Source of the DNA: CAZUNO01 sp964621445 [NCBI: Candidatus Hadarchaeota archaeon]
Lineage (GTDB): Archaea; CAYQAE01; CAYVLA01
Assembly (NCBI GenBank): GCA_964621445.1
Contig: CAZUNO010000045.1
Location: 1 to 13,674 of the forward strand
Reading direction: 5' to 3'
DNA length: 13,674 bases
The first letter of the stretch is position 1, and each line of letters opens with the position of its first letter. The notes beneath the pieces are model-generated. The model worked only from the letters and a program-made list of their open reading frames with translations, did no database searches and was not told where the DNA came from. This document shows, piece by piece, positions 1 to 6,688 of this stretch. Made by a program: the position numbers and the translations under genes.

Positions 1-66
1 GGAAAAAGAGCATACGTCATAATCATCAAAGACTAACCAATTATGCAACACAGCAGTTTTTTACTC

Positions 67-74
67 TATTTAAG
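67..74 (+). promoter_or_regulatory. TATA-like box for the abiEi-like gene
   Basis: The AT-rich tatttaag resembles an archaeal TATA box. Its centre lies about 30 nt upstream of the ATG at 100, the spacing expected for a leaderless transcript beginning at that ATG. It falls inside the longer reading frame that opens at the ATG at 43, which is one reason to prefer the start at 100. Confidence 0.45.
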
Positions 75-99
75 ACGTATATCGTTGGATGCATCTAAC

Positions 100-900
100 A
101 TGGATGAAAGAGACGTAAGGGATGTTGAAGCACTTTCGCCGACTGAGCAAAAGATATACTCAAGGACATATTCAAAGAGGGTTGTAGCCACGGAAGACGT
201 CAGGGATGTCGTGGGAAGGGGGCATAAGTGTGCGGATTATATTAATAATCTGCGAGAAAAGGGCTATTTCCAGAAGATCAGGAAAGGATTGTATGCAGTA
301 GTTCCTCCCAACTTGGTGAATACGGACGAAATGAGGCCGGACAAGTTCATTGTGGCTAGTAAGATAAGGAACCAGTACTATATTTCTCATCATTCGGCCC
401 TTGAGCTTCAGGGCTTGGCCCAGTCCGTATTCAGCGTTGTTTGGATCACTAGTAAGAATCCTGGTAGGTCATTCTCCTTCCAGGACATTGATTACAGGAT
501 CATAACGACAAAGCACTTCTTCGGCTATGAAGCGATGGACTACTTAGGGGTTCCTATTAAAGTGAGCGACACGGAAAGGACGGTATTGGATTGCATCAGG
601 AATCATAAATATGCCGGAGGTTGGGAGGAGCTGATGAAAAGCCTGGAAAACCTCCCCTACCTGGATTTGGAGAAAATAATGGATTACCTGGGCAGATTCA
701 ATGAAAAGAGCTTGTATCAAAAAGCGGGATTTGTTCTTCAATCTCTAGATATCGAAATGTCGAGATATGTATTGATGAGATCTAAGGAAAAAATAGGAAA
801 ACGGACCTATTACCTAGACAAGAATAAGGATTCCTTCTATTTGAAGGAATGGAACCTGATGATACCAAAGAGGTTCAAGGAGTGGGTGACGGTTGCCTAG
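100..900 (+). CDS. abiEi: AbiEi-like type IV antitoxin / transcriptional regulator
   Basis: Probable antitoxin of an AbiE-type toxin-antitoxin pair; family members bind their own promoter and counteract the AbiEii nucleotidyltransferase. The N-terminal ~70 residues form a winged-helix-like segment (LSPTEQKIY at the start, then KGYFQKIRKGLYAV, the typical wing of the AbiEi_4 domain). A basic C-terminal half follows, with the motifs YISHHSALELQG and SDTERTVLDC common to AbiEi proteins. From ATG 100 it is 266 aa, close to family size. A start at ATG 43 would add 19 residues without family resemblance and would place the TATA-like box inside the gene. It ends with TAG and overlaps the toxin by 8 bp, so the two are translationally coupled. 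The reading frame is intact, unlike its partner. Family assignment is by motif recognition, not by a search. Confidence 0.85.
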   Translation: MDERDVRDVEALSPTEQKIYSRTYSKRVVATEDVRDVVGRGHKCADYINNLREKGYFQKIRKGLYAVVPPNLVNTDEMRPDKFIVASKIRNQYYISHHSALELQGLAQSVFSVVWITSKNPGRSFSFQDIDYRIITTKHFFGYEAMDYLGVPIKVSDTERTVLDCIRNHKYAGGWEELMKSLENLPYLDLEKIMDYLGRFNEKSLYQKAGFVLQSLDIEMSRYVLMRSKEKIGKRTYYLDKNKDSFYLKEWNLMIPKRFKEWVTVA

Positions 901-1749
901 ATTAGACAGACGGTTCTTTGAGGAAATGTCAGCCACTACCAAATTTCAAGTAGATATACTGGAGAAGTCCTATCGCTTGACCGAACTCTTGCGGGAAATA
1001 ACCGATACAAAACTTGGTAAGCTACTAGTTCTCAAGGGAGGTACTTCAATTAATTTTGTCTATTTCGACATCCCAAGATTGTCGGTGGATATTGATATGG
1101 ACTATATTGGGTCTGTGCAAAGGGAAACCATGTTGGACGATCGAGAGAAGATCGGCAAGGTCCTAAGGAGGATATACAAAAATCTGGGCTACGAACTTGA
1201 TGAAGACCAGAGATATGCGCTCCAACGTGATAACCTATATTACGAAAACTCCGCCCGAAACAGAGATAGGATAAAGGTTGAGACGAATTACCTCAAAAGG
1301 ACCACGATATTGAAAACCGTCAATAAGGTTTTCAGACATCCCTTTCCTTACAAATCATTTGAAATAAGGACACTAAATCCGAATGAGTTGTTCGCGCGGA
1401 AATTGGCTGCTTTGGTGATGAGAACTGCGCCCAAGGACCTTTATGATTTATACGACTTGCTACGAAGTGATATCTCCTTTGACAGGGAAATACTGAGGAA
1501 ATGTTTTATTTTCTCTTTGTGTCTTAGTGGGGACCCCAGGGAAGCGGATTTCAAGGTATTTGACCATATCACGGGCCATGACTTCTCAGATACCGGTGAT
1601 CTACACCTTAGATAGCGATCGTCTGCCAAACTTCCAAGATCTTGCATACCATGCTCGCCGGTATAATTGAGCATCTGGGTATAGATGAATACATGGATGT
1701 GGTGGTTACCTCATCCCTTGTACAGGCGAAGAAGGAGGATAGGTACTGA
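893..1749 (+). pseudogene. abiEii: AbiEii-like nucleotidyltransferase toxin, C-terminus frameshifted
   Basis: The toxin partner of the upstream gene. From TTG 893 the open frame gives 240 aa to TAG 1613-1615. Visible motifs: LKGGTS (residues 48-52) then DID (66-68), the nucleotidyltransferase GG[ST]..DxD core; IKVETNY (127-133); and ARKLAAL followed by KDLYDLYDLL (169-190), the classic AbiEii signature. The family is usually about 280-300 aa, so the open frame is short. Near 1585-1590 the +1 frame continues with the plausible sequence QIPVIYTLDSDRLPNF to 1670. Near 1651-1665 a second +1 shift leads into GIIEHLGIDEYMD and ends at TGA 1747-1749. Joined, the three pieces give about 285 aa, the normal length. 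So the catalytic core is intact but the C-terminus is decayed or the assembly carries indels. A truncated 240-aa product (893-1615) could still be made; whether it is active is unknown. Confidence 0.75.
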
Positions 1750-2072
1750 TCGTAGTGATCGGGAAAACGGCAGAGAAGGTTAGATTAATCCCTCCAACCT
1801 GGGGAAGCCTGGGCCGAATTTCCGCGGTTAAGGACTCCTTGGTAGATGTAACTAACGATTTCCTTGGATCGCCAACAATGGCCCTCCAGCACCCGGATCA
1901 ACTATAGGTGGTTGGGCTCCGTGATGTTCAAGTTCTAGGGGGAATCCTAAAGGATTTGGAGCCTCATGCCGAAGGTACAAGAGAGGATGAAGCTCGAGAA
2001 CTGTTACCAGACTACAATTTACACCTATTTGAGGAAGGAAACTATGAAGATAGAGCACGAGCCCAAATGTAA
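1743..2072 (+). pseudogene. Decayed open frame of unknown family, one amber stop
   Basis: One frame stays open for about 110 codons except for a single TAG at 1905-1907. The first half contains GKTAEKVRLIPPTWGSLG and the second half contains VLGGILKDLEPHAEG and ARELLPDYNLHLFEEGNY, ending at TAA 2070. The composition (acidic and leucine-rich helices with few rare residues) looks coding rather than random, and random sequence would be expected to show about five stops over this length. I do not recognise the family. It starts where the broken toxin ends and may be a third member of the same locus. It could still be chance; a protein search with the TAG treated as an unknown residue would decide. 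Confidence 0.35.
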
Positions 2073-2314
2073 CGCTTATGGAGGCATCGATATTAGAACT
2101 CCTTAAATTGTTAAAAAGAAGGAAAATAAGACCCTCAACTCGTGAAAAGGAAACACACACAAACTGTTATTCAAGGATAAAAATGGATAACAGAGCGGGA
2201 AAGGGCCAGGGAACAAAAGGACTCCTTCGTCCCGGTAGGAAGTGATACAACTCCCCGTGTCGGGGTTAAAACAATACTTAATAGAAGTAGCTTCAGCGAT
2301 CTGTGTGACAGGGA
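2073..2314. other. Intergenic region with a weak TATA-like stretch
   Basis: AT-rich non-coding stretch between the decayed frame and the DUF3800-like gene. The segment around 2270-2283 (aacaatacttaat) is AT-rich at roughly 35-40 nt before TTG 2315 and could be its promoter. I see no RNA gene or clear hairpin. An antisense open frame crossing 1852-2160 has no recognisable protein character. Confidence 0.3.
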
Positions 2315-3503
2315 TTGCCGCGACTAATCGACATATGCGGGCTAGATGAATCTGGTAGGGTCGGAGAGGATATCATCTTTGTCCGAGCAGAGGTCGGTAT
2401 ACCTCAAGAAATAGATGTAATGGTCCGCAATTTGATCCATTTCAAGAAACTTATACCTTCGAAGAAAGATATCAAGGGTTTTGAGAAGACGAACCAACTC
2501 AAGTTTGCTCGGGAAGTACTTGATGATCCCACCACCAAGATAGTCGTCTATCGATTATGGGCCTCGACTCAATGCCGTCTCCTAAGAGAGATGATATCTA
2601 TCCAAGAGAATCAACTGTACGCAGCGAGAAAAGAACTCATAGATTACCATAAATCTCAAGACGATAGCAAACTGTGGCCGACGGTACAACTTCTAAAGCC
2701 CCTTCGGAAGGCCTGCCGTCCATATAGAGTCCCTGATCAAGAGCATCATTTTCCGGAAGATCGCAGAAGATCTCAATGATTATGCCTTAATCTTCAAAAG
2801 AGAAATACCAGAAGATTACAGACTAGTCGTTCAAGTCGATGGAGGTTACCCCTTTGTTTATTGGTGGCAGGATCTACTTGACGATAAGTCGATGTGTAAC
2901 CTGATACGCCGAAGAGTGATAGTTAATGGCATACGGTCGGGCGATGAATACTACCCTGTATTGGGATTAGCTGGGACACTAGCCAGAATACTGGGCCACA
3001 AGAAGGACAAATGGTATATGTGGCCCATGAAAACCATTCAGAGTAAGGATCTTCAAGGTGCCATGGATTCTGCGGAAAAGATCTACAATGACCACCATAG
3101 GGCATTATCATCCAATGCTTTTCAGTCCAGATGCTTGCTGGTGGGAGACATTCCACCTCATCTGAAAGGATTAATTCCATATCTCCTCCACCGCGAAGAC
3201 AGGAATATGGTGCCAGAACCGGTGAAATTATCAATGTCGCTTGAAAAATACTTGGACTATTTTGGACAGGGCTCTGACAGAGCTACAACCTTAGCGGTCT
3301 ATGGGGAGTCTCTTACCGCCCAAGATAGAAGGAACCTTCGCCTTTGCGAAGATAAGGGATTCCGTACGCAGCACTTCACGGAATTATTCGACTCTTTTGA
3401 TAAACTACTGAATGAGGTTGAAGAAACCAGCAACTTCTTGGGGAAAAACAAGAAACGTACGATCATGAGTGAGATTGGAAACCTAAGAACCATCGTTAAG
3501 TAA
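2315..3503 (+). pseudogene. DUF3800/RNase-H-fold-like protein, split by one frameshift
   Basis: Two frames form one protein of about 395 aa. The first (2315-2779) opens with ICGLDESGR (D11-E12), the arrangement seen at the start of DUF3800 and other RNase-H-fold proteins. The second carries SIIFRKIAEDLNDYALIF, then VVQVDGGYPF (a possible second acidic strand), then YYPVLGLAGTLARIL, reminiscent of the C-terminal ADL helix region of DUF3800. The second frame is readable from about 2715, well before its first ATG at 2892. The switch is +1 within 2705-2720, and I see no slippery heptamer there, so an indel (real or assembly) is likelier than programmed frameshifting. TTG 2315 is the only usual start after an upstream in-frame TGA. 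DUF3800 genes often sit in mobile or defence regions, which suits the AbiE neighbour. The family call is tentative; function unknown. Confidence 0.45.
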
Positions 3504-3984
3504 GGATAAAAGTAAGATAGATAGGTAATATCTCTGTTTGGTAGTGGCCCCGACACATACCCCCCAGGGGAGCATGCACCTACAGACCTAAAATGTATTT
3601 GGCCTTCATGCCTTAATAAGTTTATCCTTCTATCCTTCTCAGGTACTCAAATCCTACGAAAGCATTAAGGAAAACGGGACCATTCCTCGGGCGCCGGGGA
3701 CCAAAGCCGATCATCCTGACAAACACAACTCGGAGTCGGAAAGAAATGTCCGGGCCGAATTTTCCCGGGGTAGCGGGGAAGGGTCGTGAATCATAAGCAA
3801 GAATAATCTTTCCGTGAAGTGTTCTCACCAAGAGGACGCCAACTCTACTCGGCAGTCGGAGGCTGGCGCTGATTCAAAAGGCTGCACCGCCATACTTTTT
3901 TTTCTGAAACAGGATAGAAAGTAGATCATCTTCTTATCCGGGTCCGGCAAACGGCGGCGTGGATCTCCAATTTATTCCGAAAGC
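3504..3984. other. Gene-poor region, possible decayed sequence
   Basis: No supported gene in about 480 bp. A + strand run around 3640-3790 reads for some 48 codons (contains SYESIKENGTIPRAPG), and an antisense run covers the same bases; neither has family character. T-rich tracts occur near 3618-3640 and 3895-3902. Likely relic sequence at the border between the AT-rich defence remnant and the GC-richer genes to the right. Confidence 0.3.
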
Positions 3985-4168
3985 ATGTCGCTGAAGCTCC
4001 ATCTTTCCACCAAGGAACTGCTGAGAGAGATCGCGATGTCCGCCCTTGTGAGGAACTTCGAGGGGGAAGTCGTGGACCCCTTCCACCCTCAGACGGCTGA
4101 AGGAGGCCGGGCTCCATGTTCAGTGGCCCCTCGAGGAGAGGTATCCCCCGCTGAGCCGGGAGTTATAG
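3985..4168 (+). pseudogene. Short frameshifted coding fragment, family unknown
   Basis: From ATG 3985 the frame reads STKELLREIAMSALVRNF and GEVVDPFHP. At about 4088-4092 the +1 frame takes over with RRLKEAGLHVQWPLEERY and ends at TAG 4166-4168. Both halves look like ordinary helical protein and join to about 60 aa. The local GC is higher than in the surrounding relic sequence, as expected for a former coding region. I cannot name the family; it is probably the C-terminal remnant of a larger protein, since the frame stays open upstream to about 3925. Confidence 0.35.
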
Positions 4169-4255
4169 GCAATTGAGTTCAAATATTATTGACGGAATAA
4201 TTACGAAATCGGTGTGATGGAAGTCGGCCCAGATTCCCTTCATATATCAGTCGGA

Positions 4256-4282
4256 GGATTCCGGCTTCCCCCTGCCGAATCC
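4256..4282. repeat. Imperfect hairpin upstream of the GATase1-like gene
   Basis: ggattccggc and ctgccgaatcc can pair with a bulged base around a short C-rich loop. It lies about 75 nt upstream of TTG 4356 and before the TATA-like box. It could be a terminator-like structure for upstream transcription or chance. Confidence 0.2.
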
Positions 4283-4323
4283 GCCACGCTGGACCGATAA
4301 AAGGGCGAAATGGGTCCTAAGGG

Positions 4324-4330
4324 TTAAATA
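4324..4330 (+). promoter_or_regulatory. TATA-like box for the GATase1-like gene
   Basis: ttaaata centred about 29 nt upstream of TTG 4356, the spacing of an archaeal promoter for a leaderless or near-leaderless transcript. Confidence 0.5.
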
Positions 4331-4332
4331 AG

Positions 4333-4349
4333 GAGAGATCGAATCTCTC
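4333..4349. promoter_or_regulatory. Perfect inverted repeat between TATA-like box and start: candidate operator
   Basis: gagagat-cga-atctctc is a perfect 7-bp inverted repeat with a 3-nt spacer. It lies between the TATA-like box (4324-4330) and the TTG start (4356), so a bound protein would cover the transcription start. This is a typical place for an archaeal repressor site. Alternatively it is a small RNA hairpin if transcription begins further upstream. Confidence 0.4.
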
Positions 4350-4355
4350 TGTGCC

Positions 4356-5603
4356 TTGAATAGCGATTTTTGCCGGTTTGCTTACGCGGCGTTAATACTG
4401 CTACTAGTGGGCGTTGGGACGGTGCAGTGTAGAGAACTCAGAAGGGATCCCGAAACGGGCAGGATTAGAATACTGTATTTCGGTGATGCATTTGCCGGCC
4501 CCAGCCCCTATCCGATATATGAGAATGATCCTTTGACCACCGTGGTTGCCATCAAGGCCTCCGGCTTCCTCCATAACCCCTCGGTCATCAAGAGGCATAT
4601 GAGGGTGTACATGCCCAGGAGTCGGAGGAGATTGTTTGAAGGCTACGATATGATTGTGTTGAGCGACGCTAACATCCATTCCTTTAGGACCGGGTATTTC
4701 ACCTGGTTTCGGGAGGCGGTAATTGAACAGGGATTTGGTTTGGTGATGATCGGTGGACTTGAGACCTTCGGAACAAGCCCCACCTTTGCCGAGTCGTGGG
4801 GCGATACGGTGGTGGCCGACGTTTTGCCCGTCATCTGCCTGCCCGATCAATGGGAGGAGAAGGAGGGGATAATCTCCGTGGCAACTGCTGACAATCCATT
4901 CATCAACTCCCTGCCATTCGATGAAATAGGTCCTCACGGCGTTTTCCACGGATGCAACATCGTGGGGGAGAGGGAGGGGGTGAGACCCCTGGCCTATTAT
5001 GAGGTATACGGGATAGGCTCCGCAAGAAAACATCCATTGCTCTCTTACTGGGAGGTTGGAGAGGGCGCATCCTATGCCATGACGGCCGACTGGACTCCTG
5101 CCGGGGGGAGGGAGTTCCTACGTTGGGAGCATTATGCGAACTACGCACTAAACCTGGCCATGTATGTTTGCGGTGGCAACATCCCCCAGGACATCACCCT
5201 GGTCTACAAGACCAGAAGCCTTATGGAGGAGTACCGGAGCCGGAAAGCCTCTCTGGAGGAGACCATAGAATTCGTATCCAAGTTCGGAGCAAGGATGACC
5301 CCTGCAGAAAGGATATTGGCCGAGGCAGAGAACATAAGGGAGGAGGGGAACGAACACTACCTGGTTGGGGAGATGGATGATGCTTCTCAAAAGCTTGTAA
5401 ATGCACTGGACAGACTCGACGAGGCCAGCAAGGAGGCCTATGAGCTACGTGACCAGGCCCTGTTTTGGGTTTACGTATCCGAGTGGCTTGCCGTAGCATC
5501 CACAGGTATGGTTTGCGGCTTCATTCTCTGGACCTTGATGGTGAGAAGGAGGGTGTACCACGAGGTCGGCGAGACGAAGCTGAAGAGATTTGAGGGTAGC
5601 TAA
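4356..5603 (+). CDS. Exported, membrane-anchored GATase1-like protein
   Basis: A 415-aa protein with an N-terminal signal sequence (hydrophobic residues 9-22, then TVQC at 22-25). An extracytoplasmic alpha/beta domain follows, with the hallmarks of the GATase1_like (putative glutamine amidotransferase, PF07090-type) family: FEGYDMIVLSD (94-104), GLVMIGGLETFG (128-139), VVADVLPV (152-159). Then comes a charged, probably coiled-coil segment (about 285-368) and one C-terminal membrane helix (about 370-396) with a basic cytoplasmic tail. Family members of this fold are often not amidotransferases; no catalytic Cys-His-Glu triad is evident to me, so a binding or scaffolding role outside the membrane is as likely as enzymatic activity. 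TTG 4356 is chosen because it gives a complete signal sequence and fits the promoter spacing. The architecture is shared with the protein at 8724-9695, which suggests a joint role. Confidence 0.7.
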   Translation: MNSDFCRFAYAALILLLVGVGTVQCRELRRDPETGRIRILYFGDAFAGPSPYPIYENDPLTTVVAIKASGFLHNPSVIKRHMRVYMPRSRRRLFEGYDMIVLSDANIHSFRTGYFTWFREAVIEQGFGLVMIGGLETFGTSPTFAESWGDTVVADVLPVICLPDQWEEKEGIISVATADNPFINSLPFDEIGPHGVFHGCNIVGEREGVRPLAYYEVYGIGSARKHPLLSYWEVGEGASYAMTADWTPAGGREFLRWEHYANYALNLAMYVCGGNIPQDITLVYKTRSLMEEYRSRKASLEETIEFVSKFGARMTPAERILAEAENIREEGNEHYLVGEMDDASQKLVNALDRLDEASKEAYELRDQALFWVYVSEWLAVASTGMVCGFILWTLMVRRRVYHEVGETKLKRFEGS

Positions 5604-5884
5604 TTCCTTCCAGAGAAATGCAATCAAAAAGGCTTCCTCCCGATGTTGTCGCCCATGTAAAGGTTTCCGTCCGGAACTTAAGGTATTATCGGGAACATGT
5701 ATCAATCTAAGGGGTCTAGGGCTTTCTTCTCCCAATTTTGGTGAAACAAATCTTAACGATTCCTCCCCCTTCAGTATGGAATCGTGAAAATCGGTAGGAA
5801 GGGGAATTTCCCATCTGGATTCTAAAGGTGAAAACAACCCCTTTTACGGTAGATTCAAGATTATGCTGGGAAGATCGGTGTATC
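5604..5884. other. Region without a firm gene; one short open frame
   Basis: About 280 bp between the GATase1-like gene and the tRNA promoter. The only coding-like segment is a 30-codon frame at 5618-5710 (listed separately). The rest carries scattered stops in all frames I checked. Confidence 0.3.
5618..5710 (+). CDS. Possible 30-aa small protein or remnant
   Basis: ATG 5618 is preceded by gagaa and lies 15 nt after the stop of the GATase1-like gene. The product begins MQSKRLPPDVVAHVKVS and ends LRYYREHVSI. It is basic with a helical pattern and looks more like protein than noise. It may be a small protein translated from the upstream transcript or the N-terminal remnant of a decayed gene. 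I do not recognise it. Confidence 0.2.
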   Translation: MQSKRLPPDVVAHVKVSVRNLRYYREHVSI

Positions 5885-5890
5885 CTTATA
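5885..5890 (+). promoter_or_regulatory. TATA-like box for the tRNA gene
   Basis: cttata about 53 nt before the mature tRNA 5' end. Transcription starting about 25 nt downstream would include the left arm of the inverted repeat (5925-5934) in the precursor. Confidence 0.35.
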
Positions 5891-5924
5891 GAATTCTTTT
5901 TTAGGTAGGAATACAGAAAAAGCT

Positions 5925-5934
5925 GTGCCGGACA
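5925..5934 (+). repeat. Left arm of the 10-bp inverted repeat flanking the tRNA
   Basis: gtgccggaca is the exact reverse complement of tgtccggcac at 6028-6037. Six bases separate it from the tRNA 5' end, and the right arm begins two bases after the discriminator base. In a precursor transcript the arms would extend the acceptor stem with a small internal loop. Confidence 0.6.
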
Positions 5935-5940
5935 CACAAA

Positions 5941-6025
5941 GCCCAGGTGACAGAGAGGCCAAATGTGTCCGGTTGAAAACCGGATAGGCTCTACGGCCTC
6001 GAGGGTTCAAATCCCTCCCTGGGCG
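5941..6025 (+). tRNA. Class II tRNA of serine type with apparent anticodon GAA
   Basis: A complete cloverleaf: acceptor GCCCAGG/CCTGGGC (5941-5947 with 6018-6024), a 3-bp D stem ACA/TGT with GG in the D loop, anticodon stem TCCGG/CCGGA (5968-5972 with 5980-5984), loop TTGAAAA, a long variable arm AGGC-tctacg-GCCT (5986-5999), T stem GAGGG/CCCTC with loop TTCAAAT, and discriminator G at 6025. The long variable arm, G73 and 3-bp D stem are those of tRNA-Ser. In a 7-nt loop the anticodon is GAA (5975-5977), which reads phenylalanine codons. tRNA-Phe has no long variable arm and carries A73, so this is not an ordinary tRNA-Phe. A change of GGA to GAA, or a one-base loss from a UGA-type loop, would explain it. 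CCA is not encoded (CCT follows G73). It may be functional, a mistranslating tRNA, or a tRNA pseudogene. Confidence 0.8.
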
Positions 6026-6027
6026 CC

Positions 6028-6037
6028 TGTCCGGCAC
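6028..6037 (+). repeat. Right arm of the 10-bp inverted repeat flanking the tRNA
   Basis: tgtccggcac, the exact partner of 5925-5934. The T5 run follows four bases later, so arm plus T-run could also act in 3' end formation. Confidence 0.6.
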
Positions 6038-6040
6038 GTA

Positions 6041-6045
6041 TTTTT
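6041..6045 (+). terminator. Oligo-T terminator of the tRNA transcript
   Basis: A run of five T residues 16 nt downstream of the tRNA 3' end. Archaeal RNA polymerase commonly terminates at such oligo-T tracts. Confidence 0.5.
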
Positions 6046-6663
6046 GTTGACGTTCTAACCATAAAAACGTATCGTTTGATACAGATAAGGATAGAATATG
6101 GTCACAACCAAAAAAATCCAAAAAACAAGCCATATCCGAAATTTCGGATTTGAATGCACGAGGTCAAACCAATCCTCTTTATGGTAAGGTGAAGGACTAT
6201 TTGTATCCTGGGAGACACCGATCTGCCCAGAGTATTTCTCCATCTTCTTTTTTTGAAAGTGGGCTGCCCTTAGTTTGTCTGCCTAGTTGAAAGATATCCG
6301 CATCTACGGAATTTTCTGTAGATCCCCATAGTGTTTCGAATTCCTGTAGCAGCCCAAAATACGTGGCATTCATTTTCCGAAAATCGGCTTTTTAGGTAGC
6401 CTACCCAAGGCCAACCAGCGAGGCATAGATATCGGGTCTCCCCCAAACCCCCAAGAGTCAACCATCAACCAAAAATCCCGTAAATTCCTTCTATGAACGA
6501 TAATATTCAGAAAAATAACATCATAAAAAGCACCAATATCCTCGTAATTAGGGCTTCTTGTCCCGCTATGGCTTGGACATTTCTAGCTTTTCTTCCCCCT
6601 CATTATCAAGCATTTCATCAAGGCCAGCGAAAATATTACTCAAGGCATCTTTAACATGATTGA
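6046..6663. other. Long AT-rich stretch without a supported gene
   Basis: About 620 bp. A + strand frame stays open from about 6051 to TGA 6288-6290 without an ATG. Opposite it a 62-codon minus-strand frame (6243-6055) would encode a peptide with one hydrophobic segment (FRIWLVFWIFLVVTIFYPYL). Neither has family character and they cannot both be real. The 16-bp palindrome at 6134-6149 lies in this stretch. The end (6566-6688) carries a coding-like minus-strand fragment listed separately. Confidence 0.3.
6134..6149. repeat. Perfect 16-bp palindrome
   Basis: atccgaaatttcggat is self-complementary over 16 bp. It could be a protein-binding site or a relic of a mobile element end: the IS terminal repeat at 6664 also begins atccgaaa. 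No neighbouring gene makes the role clear. Confidence 0.35.
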
Positions 6664-6688
6664 ATCCGAAAATTATTTCACCCCCTTG
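6566..6688 (-). pseudogene. Coding-like fragment ending at the IS left end
   Basis: On the minus strand 40 sense codons run from the IS left terminal region to TAG 6566-6568. They read FNHVKDALSNIFAGLDEM and DNEGEEKLEMSKP, an acidic helical C-terminus. There is no start codon; the first eight codons come from the IS terminal repeat. This suggests the tail of a gene that the element interrupted. I do not recognise the family, and no convincing continuation is found on the other side of the element. Confidence 0.3.

Noticed and set aside
1651-1749. Resemblance of GIIEHLGIDEYMDVVVTSS to a HAD-family phosphatase segment
   Set aside because: The piece sits exactly where the AbiEii C-terminus should be and completes its normal length, so a broken toxin end is the simpler reading; no other HAD motifs are present.
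2700-2725. Programmed ribosomal frameshifting in the DUF3800-like gene
   Set aside because: The overlap shows no slippery heptamer and no obvious downstream structure, and other relics nearby show ordinary indels.
4404-5033. 209-aa minus-strand frame
   Set aside because: Antisense shadow of the GATase1-like gene; rich in His, Pro and Gly with no domain pattern.
5861-6133. 90-aa minus-strand open frame containing GRDLNPRG
   Set aside because: It is antisense to the tRNA; this peptide is the well-known spurious translation of the complement of tRNA T-arm sequence.
6055-6243. 62-aa minus-strand frame with a hydrophobic segment, possible small membrane protein
   Set aside because: No promoter or ribosome site, no family character, an equally open + strand frame opposite, and a palindrome within; chance AT-rich hydrophobicity is likely.
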